From Bacteroides sp. CAG:770 (GTDB lineage Bacteria > Bacteroidota > Bacteroidia > Bacteroidales > UBA932), in NCBI GenBank assembly GCA_000435075.1, contig FR890644.1:13707-77706 (forward strand): DNA of 64,000 nucleotides, given 5' to 3'. How positions within the stretch are numbered: the stretch's first letter is position 1; each line of letters opens with the position of its first letter. Below, piece by piece: positions 1 to 8,234 of this stretch. Both the position numbers and the translations under genes were made by a program. The notes under the pieces are model-generated. The model was not told the origin of the DNA and ran no database searches. It saw only the letters and a list, made by a program, of their open reading frames with translations.

Positions 1-881
1 TCAGCAGGCTTTCCGGACTGGCCGAACTGGTCACGACCATTGACATATTCCATCGGAACAGGTGACTTTTCCGCGAGAACACCGGCGATAAGTTCGCCGA
101 GACCTCCGGCCATATTATGCTCCTCAGCAACGACTACGGCCTTTGTCTTGAGCGCAGACGCGACAACGGCAGCCTCGTCGAGAGGTTTGATAGTAGCTAT
201 GTCAATGACTTCGGCGCAGATGCCCTCGCTTTCGAGTGTCTCCGCAGCCTTGAGAGCCTCCCATACGAGGTGTCCTGTAGCGATGATTGTAACATCCTTA
301 CCCTCATTGAGAACATAAGCCTTGCCGATTTCAAACTCCTGCTCCTCAGGTGTGAAGTTAGGCACTGAAGGACGTCCGAAACGGAGGTAAACCGGGCCGT
401 TGTACTTGGCGGCGGCGATTGTAGCAGCCTTTGTCTGGTTATAGTCACAAGGATTGATGACAACCATTCCAGGAAGAGCCCTCATGAGAGCGATGTCTTC
501 CATCGTCTGGTGTGTCGCGCCATCCTCACCGAGAGTAATTCCGGCATGGGAAGCTGCAATCTTGACATTGGTCTGTCCGTAAGCGACTTCCTGACGAATC
601 TGGTCATAGACACGGCCAGTTACGAACTCAGCGAAAGAGCCTGCGAAAGGAATCTTTCCGGTGATTGCGAGACCGGCAGCAGCGCCTATCATATTGGCCT
701 CTGCAATACCGCACTGGATGAACCTTTCAGGGAATTCATTGGCGAAAGCATCCATCTTGAGGGAGCCTTTCAGGTCTGCGGTAAGTGCAACTACTCTGGA
801 ATCAGCCTTTCCAGCCTCATACAATCCGGCACCGAAACCGCTTCTGGTATCTTTCTTACCTGTATCTGTATATTTTGTCAT
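1..881 (-). CDS. Transketolase, C-terminal subunit (partial, 3' end outside window)
   Basis: The minus-strand frame begins with ATG at 881-879 (MTKYTDTGKKDTRSGFGAGL) and stays open to the window edge, giving about 293 residues. It carries the pyrimidine-binding and C-terminal domains of transketolase. Visible marks are GLYEAG, a GIAEANMIGAAAGLA stretch (the conserved glutamate helix), the HAGITLGEDGATHQ loop and the C-terminal LVWEALKAAETL segment. Family knowledge: split transketolases consist of an N-terminal TPP-binding subunit of about 280 residues and a C-terminal subunit of about 310-320; together they shuttle two-carbon units in the non-oxidative pentose phosphate pathway. The N-terminal partner lies 12 bp upstream, so the two are co-transcribed. 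The last 20-30 residues are missing only because the window ends. Confidence 0.93.
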   Translation of the reverse strand, partial: MTKYTDTGKKDTRSGFGAGLYEAGKADSRVVALTADLKGSLKMDAFANEFPERFIQCGIAEANMIGAAAGLAITGKIPFAGSFAEFVTGRVYDQIRQEVAYGQTNVKIAASHAGITLGEDGATHQTMEDIALMRALPGMVVINPCDYNQTKAATIAAAKYNGPVYLRFGRPSVPNFTPEEQEFEIGKAYVLNEGKDVTIIATGHLVWEALKAAETLESEGICAEVIDIATIKPLDEAAVVASALKTKAVVVAEEHNMAGGLGELIAGVLAEKSPVPMEYVNGRDQFGQSGKPA

Positions 882-893
882 GATATTTCTGTA

Positions 894-1733
894 TTAATAG
901 TCTCCCAATGTTTCTTCCAACTGAGCAAGTGCCTCTTTGCACTGGTCCTGTGAAGGTGCTTTTCCATGCCATTTGCAAGTACCTGCCATGAAATCGACAC
1001 CATGTCCCATATCTGTCTTGAAGAGAATCATGACAGGGGCTCCTGTACTTTCTTTAGCCTTGGCAAATGCCGCAAGAATAGACTCGAAATCGTGTCCGTC
1101 AGCAACGATCACATTCCATCCGAATGATTTCCACTTGGACTCAAGGTCACCCTCTCCGGCAACCGCATCCACAGTACCGTCGATCTGCTGACCGTTCCAG
1201 TCTGTCATCGCAATGAGATGGTCAAGGTTCTGATGAGCGGCAAACATTGCAGCCTCCCAGATCTGTCCCTCCTCGGTTTCACCGTCACCGCAGAGAACAT
1301 AGACATATCTGTCGTCCCCGTCGAGTTTCTTGCCGAGAGCGACTCCTGCTGCTGCAGACAAGCCCTGTCCCAATGAACCGGCAGCCTGAGTAATTCCAGG
1401 AAGTCCCTTCTCTACGCAAGGATGTCCCTGAAGACGTGTTCCGAATCTACGGAATGTAGCCAATTCAGATACAGGGAAGTATCCTCTTCTGGAAAGAAGT
1501 GAGTAATAAACCGGGGTGATGTGACCGGCGGAAAGGACAAAAACATCCTCTCCCTTAGACTCACGTGACCAATTTGACGGGTCAATCTTCATTTCATTGA
1601 AATAAAGCGCAGTCAGGATGTCCGCACTACTCAGTGAGCCGCCCGGATGTCCAGACTGTGCATCTGTGACCATTCGTATGATGTCACGTCTTACCTGAGA
1701 TGCGATTCTTTTCAATTCTTCAATATTTGCCAT
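894..1733 (-). CDS. Transketolase, N-terminal subunit
   Basis: This 279-residue protein is the thiamine-diphosphate-binding half of a split transketolase. Seen in the sequence: the N-terminal SGHPGGSLSSADILTALY motif, SAGHITPVYYSLL, the GSLGQGLSAAAGVALG segment, and the TPP/metal motif GDGETEEGQIWEA followed by TDWNGQQIDG. The length matches stand-alone N-terminal subunits (about 270-285). It starts at ATG 1733 (MANIEELKRIASQVRRDI) and stops 12 bp before the C-terminal subunit, so it is the first gene of a two-gene operon. Upstream, a TAnnTTTG-type -7 element lies at 1772-1779. The role in sugar-phosphate exchange is a family assignment; the exact donor and acceptor cannot be read from sequence. 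Confidence 0.95.
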   Translation of the reverse strand: MANIEELKRIASQVRRDIIRMVTDAQSGHPGGSLSSADILTALYFNEMKIDPSNWSRESKGEDVFVLSAGHITPVYYSLLSRRGYFPVSELATFRRFGTRLQGHPCVEKGLPGITQAAGSLGQGLSAAAGVALGKKLDGDDRYVYVLCGDGETEEGQIWEAAMFAAHQNLDHLIAMTDWNGQQIDGTVDAVAGEGDLESKWKSFGWNVIVADGHDFESILAAFAKAKESTGAPVMILFKTDMGHGVDFMAGTCKWHGKAPSQDQCKEALAQLEETLGDY

Positions 1734-1771
1734 AATATATGAAAGTTAATTTTTCGTTTCTTTTCGCTTTG

Positions 1772-1779
1772 CAAAAATA
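1772..1779 (-). promoter_or_regulatory. Candidate -7 promoter element for transketolase operon
   Basis: The minus strand reads TATTTTTG, matching the Bacteroidota -7 consensus TAnnTTTG, about 40 nt upstream of the ATG at 1733. No good -33 TTTG is seen at the usual spacing, so this is only a partial match. Confidence 0.4.
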
Positions 1780-1875
1780 GTGAAAATTTCAGCAATGTCA
1801 CGTGGCTTGGCAATAGATTGCCCAATATTTCTCAAATATAGTAATAAAAAAGGATATTAAAAGGATACAGACAAC

Positions 1876-1906
1876 AAAAAAAGACACCTACATTTCTGTA
1901 AGTGTC
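1876..1906 (-). terminator. Rho-independent terminator after tRNA-Met
   Basis: On the minus strand, stem GACACTTACA, loop GAAA and stem TGTAGGTGTC (one G-T pair) are followed by a run of seven T. It lies just 3' of the tRNA-Met gene. The stem resembles the one behind tRNA-Ser at 25031-25064. Confidence 0.8.
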
Positions 1907-1917
1907 CTCTCTGAATG

Positions 1918-1992
1918 TGGCCTCAACAGGGCTTGAACCTGTGACCCTCTGATTATGAGTCAGATGCTACTAACCAACTGAGCTATGAGGCC
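1918..1992 (-). tRNA. tRNA-Met (anticodon CAT)
   Basis: The minus strand folds into a 75-nt cloverleaf. The acceptor arm GGCCTCA pairs with TGAGGCC and the discriminator is A. The D-loop AGCTCAGTTGGTTAG, the anticodon loop CTCATAA (anticodon CAT) and the T-arm with GGTTCAAGCC are all visible. CCA is not encoded. The 5' end is not the initiator type and the variable region GGGTCACAGG resembles elongator Met. A tRNA-Ile2 with a modified CAT anticodon cannot be fully excluded by eye. It has its own promoter (2027-2034) and terminator (1876-1906). Confidence 0.93.
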
Positions 1993-2026
1993 AAGATTGC
2001 AAAACCGGCTACAAGAACCGGTCTTG

Positions 2027-2057
2027 CAAATATAGTATTTTTCCTTGAGTTCTGAAA
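2027..2057 (-). promoter_or_regulatory. Candidate promoter for tRNA-Met
   Basis: The minus strand has TATATTTG (2034-2027), an exact TAnnTTTG -7 box, about 35 nt before the tRNA. A weak -33 (TTTC at 2057-2054) lies 19 nt upstream. It falls in the gap after rpsJ, so the tRNA is probably transcribed separately from the str cluster. Confidence 0.55.
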
Positions 2058-2087
2058 TAGTTCAGCATTCAAGGATGCTGATTTCTA

Positions 2088-2393
2088 TCAGACTTTAATT
2101 TCGACTTCAACTCCTGAAGGCAACTCGAGCTTCATAAGAGCATCGACTGTCTTTGCGTTTGACTCATCGATATCGAGGAGTCTGCAGTAAGAGTTGAGTT
2201 CGAACTGCTCGCGAGACTTCTTGTTTACGAAGGTCGAGCGGTTCACAGTGAAAATCTTTGTGCTTGTAGGAAGTGGAATAGGTCCGCATACCTTTGCACC
2301 AGTAGCAGTCACTGTTTCAGCGATCTTCTTTGCTGACTTGTCAAGCAGCATGTGATCGAATGATTTGAGCTTTATTCTGATTTTCTGACCCAT
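2088..2393 (-). CDS. rpsJ: 30S ribosomal protein S10
   Basis: A 101-residue protein starting MGQKIRIKLKSFDHM. I chose this ATG because it aligns with the S10 N-terminus; an in-frame ATG three codons further upstream (2402) would add three residues. Diagnostic segments are GPIPLPTSTKIFTVNRS, NKKSREQFEL and LMKLELPSGVEVEIKV at the C-terminus. S10 is a 30S head protein and also the NusB partner in antitermination. It lies 29 bp downstream of fusA in the str cluster. In Bacteroidota rpsJ is normally followed by rplC and the rest of the S10 operon; here a tRNA, a terminator and transketolase genes follow. Confidence 0.97.
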   Translation of the reverse strand: MGQKIRIKLKSFDHMLLDKSAKKIAETVTATGAKVCGPIPLPTSTKIFTVNRSTFVNKKSREQFELNSYCRLLDIDESNAKTVDALMKLELPSGVEVEIKV

Positions 2394-2422
2394 ATCTGTC
2401 AATACTGTTTTTCCGTTAATAA

Positions 2423-4543
2423 TTATTCGTCGTCATCAGTTGACTTGTAACCGCTCTTCTCGATGACCTCCTTAGCCAGGTTAGCAGGAACTTCCGCATA
2501 GTGGTCGAAGGACATTGTGCTGGTAGCACGGCCTGAAGAAAGGGTACGGAGGACTGTCACATAACCGAACTGCTCAGAGAGCGGAACGAATGCCTTGATG
2601 ATTCTTGCGCCGTTAGCGGTAGAATCCATAGCATTGATCTGACCTCTACGACGGTTAAGGTCACCGACGATATCACCCATGTACTCTTCCGGAGTAACAA
2701 CCTCAAGGTTCATGATAGGCTCGAGGAGAACCGGATGTGCTTTAGGGCAAGCATGACGGAAGGCATTGCGGGCGCAGATCTCGAATGAGAGCTGGTCTGA
2801 ATCGACCGGATGGTAAGAACCGTCGAGGAGGGTAACCTTGAGTGACTGAACCTCATAGCCTGCAAGGCAACCATTTGCCATAGCTGACTCGAAGCCCTTC
2901 TGCACGCATGGAACGAACTCCTTAGGGATGTTACCGCCCTTAACCTGATTATCGAACTGAAGTCCTGTAACTCCCTCGTCTGCAGGGCCGATTTCAACGA
3001 TGATATCAGCGAACTTACCACGACCACCGGTCTGCTTCTTGAAGAGCTCACGATGCTGAACTGTAGCGGTGATAGCCTCTTTGTAGTTAACCTGAGGTGC
3101 ACCCTGGTTAATCTCTACACCGAACTCACGACGGAGACGGTCAACGATGATATCGAGGTGAAGCTCACCCATACCGCTGATGACGGTCTGGCCTGTCTCA
3201 TGATCTGACTTGACTGTGAAGGTAGGGTCTTCCTCAGCAAGTTTTCCGAGAGCAACTCCGAGTTTCTCGAGGTCAGACTGAGTCTTAGGCTCAACTGCGA
3301 TACCGATAACCGGATCCGGGAACTCCATTGCCTCAAGGTTTACCGGATGATCCTCAGCGCAGATGGTATCACCTGTACGGAGATCCTTGAAACCTACTGC
3401 AGCACAGATGTCACCTGCCTCTACGAAGTCGATAGGATTCTGGTGGTTTGAGTGCATCTGATAGAGACGGGCAACTCTCTCCTTCTTGCCGGTACGTGTA
3501 TTGAGCACGTATGAACCTGCATCGAGGTGTCCCTGATAAGCTCTGATATATGCAAGACGACCTACGAACGGGTCAGTTGCAATCTTGAATACAAGACCTG
3601 CGAACGGCTTGCTTGCATCTGGTTCAACCTTGACTTCCTCGCCAGTCTTAGGATCAGTTCCCTTGACAGCTCCGATGTCAATAGGTGAAGGCAGATAACG
3701 GATAACGGCATCGAGAAGGAACTGAACGCCCTTATCCTTATATGAAGAACCGCAAGTAGCAGGAACAATCTTCATCGCGATAGTACCCTTACGGATAGCT
3801 GCGATAATCTCTTCCTTGGTAACTGACTCAGGATCTTCGAAATATTTCTCCATAAGAGTATCATCGCACTCTGCAGCAGCCTCTACGAGTCTGTCTCTCC
3901 AAAGCTCTACGTCACCCTTCATATCCTCAGGGATAGGAATCTCGTGATAGTTTACGAGCTTGGTGTTGTCTGCCTCGTACTCGATGGCTTTTCTGTCGAT
4001 AAGGTCAACGATACCTACGAATTTGTCCTCTGAACCGATAGGAAGGGAAATCGGAACTGCTGTAGCACCGAGTTTGTCCTTGATATCCTGTACGCAACCG
4101 AGGAAGTCGGCGCCTACACGGTCCATCTTGTTGACATAGGCAATCTTCGGAACACCGAATTTGTCAGCCTGACGCCATACAGTCTCTGACTGTGGCTGTA
4201 CCTTACCTACTGCATCGAAAGTTGCAATAGTTCCGTCGAGCACACGGAGTGAACGCTCCACCTCAACGGTGAAATCCACGTGGCCCGGGGTATCGATAAG
4301 GTTCAGCTGATAAACATTCCCGTCATAATGCCAGAAAGCTGTGGTCGCAGCAGAGGTAATGGTAATACCACGCTCCTGCTCCTGAACCATCCAGTCCATA
4401 GTAGCACCACCATCGTGTACCTCACCAATCTTGTGAGTTTTTCCTGTATAGAAAAGAATACGCTCTGAAGTGGTCGTCTTACCGGCATCAATGTGAGCCA
4501 TGATACCGATGTTTCTGGTGAATTTAAGATCTCTTTTTGCCAT
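2423..4543 (-). CDS. fusA: Translation elongation factor G
   Basis: A 706-residue translational GTPase that drives ribosomal translocation and, with RRF, ribosome recycling. The G-domain motifs are complete: AHIDAGKTT at residues 16-24, the switch region RGITITSAA near 58-66, DTPGH at 84-88 and NKMD near 138. Later domains follow, with the domain IV segment ending in YVTVLRTLSSGRATSTMSFD. Length is normal for EF-G (about 700). It sits between rpsG (12 bp upstream) and rpsJ, the usual str order. No CATTGAC motif occurs in this gene. Confidence 0.98.
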   Translation of the reverse strand: MAKRDLKFTRNIGIMAHIDAGKTTTSERILFYTGKTHKIGEVHDGGATMDWMVQEQERGITITSAATTAFWHYDGNVYQLNLIDTPGHVDFTVEVERSLRVLDGTIATFDAVGKVQPQSETVWRQADKFGVPKIAYVNKMDRVGADFLGCVQDIKDKLGATAVPISLPIGSEDKFVGIVDLIDRKAIEYEADNTKLVNYHEIPIPEDMKGDVELWRDRLVEAAAECDDTLMEKYFEDPESVTKEEIIAAIRKGTIAMKIVPATCGSSYKDKGVQFLLDAVIRYLPSPIDIGAVKGTDPKTGEEVKVEPDASKPFAGLVFKIATDPFVGRLAYIRAYQGHLDAGSYVLNTRTGKKERVARLYQMHSNHQNPIDFVEAGDICAAVGFKDLRTGDTICAEDHPVNLEAMEFPDPVIGIAVEPKTQSDLEKLGVALGKLAEEDPTFTVKSDHETGQTVISGMGELHLDIIVDRLRREFGVEINQGAPQVNYKEAITATVQHRELFKKQTGGRGKFADIIVEIGPADEGVTGLQFDNQVKGGNIPKEFVPCVQKGFESAMANGCLAGYEVQSLKVTLLDGSYHPVDSDQLSFEICARNAFRHACPKAHPVLLEPIMNLEVVTPEEYMGDIVGDLNRRRGQINAMDSTANGARIIKAFVPLSEQFGYVTVLRTLSSGRATSTMSFDHYAEVPANLAKEVIEKSGYKSTDDDE

Positions 4544-4555
4544 TGTCTGCGGGAA

Positions 4556-5032
4556 TTAGAAACGGAAGTGAGCAAATGCCTTGTTAGCCTCTGCCATTTT
4601 GTGCATATCTTCTTTTCTCTTGTATGCGCCACCTTCGTTGTTGTATGCAGCAACAATCTCTGCACAGAGTTTTTCTGCCATAGAGTGGCCGGAACGCTTA
4701 CGTGCAAAAAGTATCAGGTTCTTCATCGAAAGTGAAATCTTTCTCTCCGGTCTCAACTCTGTTGGCACCTGGAAGTTAGCTCCACCGACCCTGCGGCTCT
4801 TAACCTCAACCTGCGGGGTTACGTTTTCGAGAGCTTTCCTCCAGATATCTAGAGGAGCCTTGTCAGAATCTTTCATCTTCTCGCCTACCATGTCGATGGC
4901 ATCGTAAAAAATAGAATACGCGATACTCTTCTTCCCCTGCAACATAAGATTATTCACGAAGCGTGTTACATTAGCATCGTGAAACTTAGGATCAGGAAGT
5001 AGAATCCTCTTTCTAGGCTTCGATTTTCTCAT
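4556..5032 (-). CDS. rpsG: 30S ribosomal protein S7
   Basis: A 158-residue S7, starting MRKSKPRKRILLPDPKFHDA. Characteristic blocks are VTRFVNNLMLQGKKSIAYSIFYDA, VEVKSRRVGGANFQVPTELRP and the C-terminal NKAFAHFRF. S7 nucleates 30S head assembly on the 16S 3' domain and often autoregulates the str operon. It is the second gene of rpsL-rpsG-fusA-rpsJ, 36 bp after rpsL and 12 bp before fusA. Confidence 0.98.
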   Translation of the reverse strand: MRKSKPRKRILLPDPKFHDANVTRFVNNLMLQGKKSIAYSIFYDAIDMVGEKMKDSDKAPLDIWRKALENVTPQVEVKSRRVGGANFQVPTELRPERKISLSMKNLILFARKRSGHSMAEKLCAEIVAAYNNEGGAYKRKEDMHKMAEANKAFAHFRF

Positions 5033-5068
5033 TTTTGTGAAAAATTAAAGTGAAAATTGGTAAAAAAA

Positions 5069-5452
5069 TTACTTCTTAGATTTCTTTGGTCTCTTGGCTC
5101 CGTAGAGTGAGCGGGACTGTGTCCTGCCTTCTACGCCAGCGGTATCCAAAGCTCCTCTAAGGATGTGGTAACGAACACCAGGAAGGTCCTTTACACGACC
5201 GCCTCTTACGAGCACGATTGAGTGCTCCTGAAGGTTGTGACCCTCGCCTGGGATGTATGCGTTAACCTCTTTTGTGTTAGTGAGACGTACACGGGCAACC
5301 TTACGCATTGCTGAGTTAGGTTTCTTAGGCGTGGTTGTATAAACACGCACGCAAACGCCTCTCTTCTGAGGGCACGCATCCAACGCACGAGACTTGCTCT
5401 TCACAGCAATAACCTCGCGTCCTTTGCGAACTAATTGTTGAATTGTTGGCAT
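5069..5452 (-). CDS. rpsL: 30S ribosomal protein S12
   Basis: A 127-residue S12. It has the conserved KKPNSAMRKVARVRLTN block, the decoding-centre loop PGEGHNLQEHSIVLVRGGRV and a KDLPGVRYHILRGALDTAGV segment. S12 lines the decoding site; streptomycin-resistance changes fall at the lysines of PKKPNSA and PGVRYH. It is the first gene of the cluster, with a promoter about 52 nt upstream. Upstream of it is an unrelated lipoprotein gene rather than rpoBC. Confidence 0.98.
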   Translation of the reverse strand: MPTIQQLVRKGREVIAVKSKSRALDACPQKRGVCVRVYTTTPKKPNSAMRKVARVRLTNTKEVNAYIPGEGHNLQEHSIVLVRGGRVKDLPGVRYHILRGALDTAGVEGRTQSRSLYGAKRPKKSKK

Positions 5453-5503
5453 AAATGATTGTAAATCTTTAATTTATGTTACTTCCCCATATTTTTGGGG
5501 CTA

Positions 5504-5533
5504 CAAATTTACACATAATTTTTTAATTGACAA
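5504..5533 (-). promoter_or_regulatory. Promoter of the rpsL-rpsG-fusA-rpsJ cluster
   Basis: On the minus strand the -7 box TAAATTTG (5511-5504) is preceded, after 19 nt, by TTG (5533-5531), matching the core of the Bacteroidota -33 element. It lies about 52 nt before the rpsL ATG, in AT-rich DNA. It is the only strong promoter candidate I see for the cluster. Confidence 0.65.
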
Positions 5534-5635
5534 TAAAATACTTGTTTTTTGTAGTTCCCGTAACGCAGACACAGCCAGCGTTTTGCAGCATTGACAATGG
5601 CCGGAGGCTTCGGCCCGACACCTATATCGACGAAA

Positions 5636-5664
5636 CCGCCGCAGAGGCTCGTCCCCCGCGGCGG
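5636..5664 (-). terminator. Possible terminator of the 724-residue lipoprotein gene
   Basis: A seven-base-pair GC stem (CCGCCGC with GCGGCGG, 15-nt loop) lies about 25 nt beyond the stop at 5690. On the minus strand it is followed by TTTCG, a weak T-tract, so terminator function is uncertain. Confidence 0.4.
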
Positions 5665-5689
5665 AATTCAAAAATATATTGTCAATGTC

Positions 5690-7864
5690 TTATTCAGCTT
5701 TTGTCTTCACTTCCTGTCTGAACAGGCCGGTAATGGCTGAGTTGTTAGAATCGACGCCGACTGCAACCAATACATATTCTGTATTTGATATACAGTTCGA
5801 GCGTGTCAATTTATATTTGCCGGTCTGAGCTAAAGAAAACCAGTTATCCTGATTTTCATTCAATATCTTGGAGATAATGTCAGAATCATTCAGATCAGCA
5901 ATGTCAGCAGCCTTGTACAACGTAGGGACATACATCATTTTGGCATCAGAAGGATTGAACTCTGCCACGATGGTATTTGCAGTACATTCTTTGACATTGA
6001 TAGAAATGGTCTTTTCTTCAGAAGGCGGATTCGTGCCGTCAGACTTCGTCTCGATAGTCCTCTTGGTAAGACTGCTGTTGGCATTATATGAGTCATCTAC
6101 GCCGAAGGCCAACGCAAGGTACTCCGTTTCAGGCTTGCATTTGCTTGATGACAATGTCGTCGTACCGGTCTTTTCTGCGCCGTGAATATCATAGCCATAG
6201 TCGGAAATGACACCTTTCATGATTTCTTCGTCGCTCTTTCCCTCATATTTGGAAGCCTCCACAAGCACACTCAGGTACTTGGCAGAAGCATCTGAAGGAG
6301 TTACGGTCGTCTTGATGGATGTAGCTGTGATCTCATCAGGAGAAATGGAGAAAGTCAATGATGGTTTTTCAGGCTCGGTACCGCCCTCGGCAGGAGGGAC
6401 GATAATCGTCTTGAACAGCTTTCCCGAAGGCTTGGCAGCAGCCTCATTACCAGGAACCTCATCAATGTAGAACGCGTACAGGATGTACTCTGTGCCGGCT
6501 TTAAGGTCATTGACATTCCTATAAGTCGTATTTTGTTTAGTGGCGGTCATCCACACATATCCGCCTCTGTCCGCAATGACCTTATTCATGATTTCCTCAT
6601 CTGTAAGTCCCTTGAACCGGTCAAATGTCACGAAATCGTACAGATATGACTTGTTCTTGTCGTAAGGAATGATGGTAGCCTCTATATTGGTGGAAGTAAG
6701 TTTGTTGATCGAAAGTTCAATCTCCTTTTCATCCGGATTAGTAGAAACCTCTCCGGTATGGAACTCCTTCTTAGTCAGTCCGGTAGTAGCTACGCACATT
6801 TCTCCGTGATATGTGACGCCGAATGCAACTACTACATACTCTGCATTGTCAGGAAGTCCTGAATATGTATAAGAATCGGCACCCTTAGTGAGGTTGGCTT
6901 TGGCAAATGAGTCGAAAGACTCTCCGTCCAGGTGCTGGGCGAACACTCTCAGATAATAGTTGATGATATCCTCGTCAGTATTGCCAGGAAGCTGCTCCTT
7001 GTTGATGGCCGCATAGAAGTAGTATTCATCATTGACAGTAGGAGTTACGCTCACCTTCACGGTAGTCTCTTTCAGGAATTCAACACCGATGTCGAACTTC
7101 ATCTCAGATTCGGCATAACCCGGGTCCTTGGTCGTGGTAAAGGTTTCATAAGAGCATGGCGTGGTGATGTTTCCGTCGATGTCAACGCCGAATGCGATGC
7201 CGATATACTCTGTCTCTGGAGCCAATGAGCTGATGGTGAAGTCGTTATTCTTGCTTCCGTCATATTTGAAAGCAATCCACATGTCACCGAATGTCTTTTC
7301 GCTTAATTCAGCAAGCTGCTTGATCTGAGCCACATAGTCAGCCGCAAAATTGTCGAATTCCCCATCGTAGTCCCTGTCGAACAATGCCTTCGGAGTCACC
7401 TGGAAGAAATAATCCTTTCCGAGATGGGACTCGATATGGGCATCAGCCTTGTAAAAGTCAATGTTGCTGAATGATATCGTGTATGCTTCCCCTGAAGGCT
7501 TGCTGATGCCGATGGTCTTCAGCACGACGACCTCGCTCCAGTTGGAATCAGAATACTTTTTCTTGTTACCTGACAGCGCCTTGACCTTGACAAGATGCTC
7601 GGATTTTTCCTTGAGATTGGGCCAAGCCATCTCGGTCGATGATATGGTTATAGGTTCGCCTTCATCAAATACAACGCTGTAACTGATAGCATTAGGGATC
7701 TCAGTCCATGTGGCGGCAACAGTCGTTGCTCCGGATTTGGCTTCATCCTGCAATACGACAGGTGCAGGAAGCTGGACCGATGATTCATTCTCGTTTTCTT
7801 TACACGAGAAGAGCACACCTGTAGCTAAGGATAGCACAGATAACAGAAGTAAATTCTTCTTCAT
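5690..7864 (-). CDS. Large lipoprotein with repeated Ig/fibronectin-like modules
   Basis: A 724-residue secreted lipoprotein of no assigned function. The N-terminus MKKNLLLLSVLSLATGVLFSCK is a type II signal peptide with Cys21 as the likely lipidation site. About 100 residues resembling a fibronectin-type fold follow (SYSVVFDEGEP, VKALSG). The rest is built from about five repeats of roughly 100 residues, each with a helix such as TDEDIINYYL, TDEEIMNKVIAD, SDEEIMKGVISDYG or SDIISKILNENQ and ending with TEYVLVAVGVD-like strands. Such repeat lipoproteins usually sit on the Bacteroidales surface. It is separated from the upstream sigma/SusCD operon by a terminator and repeats, so is probably transcribed alone. 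Confidence 0.85.
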   Translation of the reverse strand: MKKNLLLLSVLSLATGVLFSCKENENESSVQLPAPVVLQDEAKSGATTVAATWTEIPNAISYSVVFDEGEPITISSTEMAWPNLKEKSEHLVKVKALSGNKKKYSDSNWSEVVVLKTIGISKPSGEAYTISFSNIDFYKADAHIESHLGKDYFFQVTPKALFDRDYDGEFDNFAADYVAQIKQLAELSEKTFGDMWIAFKYDGSKNNDFTISSLAPETEYIGIAFGVDIDGNITTPCSYETFTTTKDPGYAESEMKFDIGVEFLKETTVKVSVTPTVNDEYYFYAAINKEQLPGNTDEDIINYYLRVFAQHLDGESFDSFAKANLTKGADSYTYSGLPDNAEYVVVAFGVTYHGEMCVATTGLTKKEFHTGEVSTNPDEKEIELSINKLTSTNIEATIIPYDKNKSYLYDFVTFDRFKGLTDEEIMNKVIADRGGYVWMTATKQNTTYRNVNDLKAGTEYILYAFYIDEVPGNEAAAKPSGKLFKTIIVPPAEGGTEPEKPSLTFSISPDEITATSIKTTVTPSDASAKYLSVLVEASKYEGKSDEEIMKGVISDYGYDIHGAEKTGTTTLSSSKCKPETEYLALAFGVDDSYNANSSLTKRTIETKSDGTNPPSEEKTISINVKECTANTIVAEFNPSDAKMMYVPTLYKAADIADLNDSDIISKILNENQDNWFSLAQTGKYKLTRSNCISNTEYVLVAVGVDSNNSAITGLFRQEVKTKAE

Positions 7865-8062
7865 AAATTAAATTTTGAGCATAAAAAACCTAAATTCCGC
7901 AGGTCTATAGCCTGCAAAAATGTGAAGATACAACTAAATCTGACAACATCAACCCTTTCGGGGGAATTTTCGACATTCCCAACACTCAAAAGAGGAAGCC
8001 GTCGGGGTCAATGCCGGCTGCCGCCCCGCCCCATATGGCAAGTGTCCGGAGCGCAAAACCCC

Positions 8063-8163
8063 GAAATTATTTGCGCAAACACGTTTTTAAAACCCATTTG
8101 CGCAGAAAATCCACAAATTATTTGCGCAAACATACTTTTAAAGCCCATTTGCGCAGAAAATCC
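8063..8163. repeat. Two tandem 50-51 bp units with TTTGCGCA half-sites
   Basis: Unit 1 is at 8063-8112 and unit 2 at 8114-8163, with about 45 of 50 positions identical. Each unit contains ATTTGCGCAAAC near its start and CATTTGCGCAGAAAATCC at its end, so the TTTGCGCA core recurs four times at alternating spacing. A further partial TTGCGC follows at 8164. The period of 17 codons creates a repetitive translated peptide that I regard as spurious. Confidence 0.85.
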
Positions 8164-8182
8164 TTGCGCCATGACCACGGAT

Positions 8183-8216
8183 AAAAAACCCGCCGAGGAC
8201 AATCCTGCGGCGGGCA
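8183..8216 (-). terminator. Rho-independent terminator of the sigma/SusCD operon
   Basis: On the minus strand, CCCGCCGCA, a loop of about 10 nt and CGGCGGG are followed by TTTTTT. It lies 19 bp after the stop of the small lipoprotein gene, closing the leftward operon. Confidence 0.85.
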
Positions 8217-8234
8217 AACCAAAAAACACATTAA

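Larger units (their letters stand above)
5453..5689. other. Intergenic region between rpsL and a lipoprotein gene
   Basis: This 237-bp gap holds the str promoter on its left side, a GC-rich inverted repeat at 5636-5664 (CCGCCGC/GCGGCGG) that may terminate the minus-strand lipoprotein gene, and two copies of the CATTGAC heptamer (5589, 5681). I see no gene. Confidence 0.6.
7865..8234. other. Intergenic region with a 51-bp tandem repeat and terminator
   Basis: This 370-bp stretch holds the 51-bp repeats at 8063-8163, one GTCAATG heptamer at 8007, and the terminator of the gene to the right (8183-8216). A plus-strand open frame of 114 codons crosses it, but it has no homology I recognise and is explained by the in-frame 51-bp repeat. 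Confidence 0.7.
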
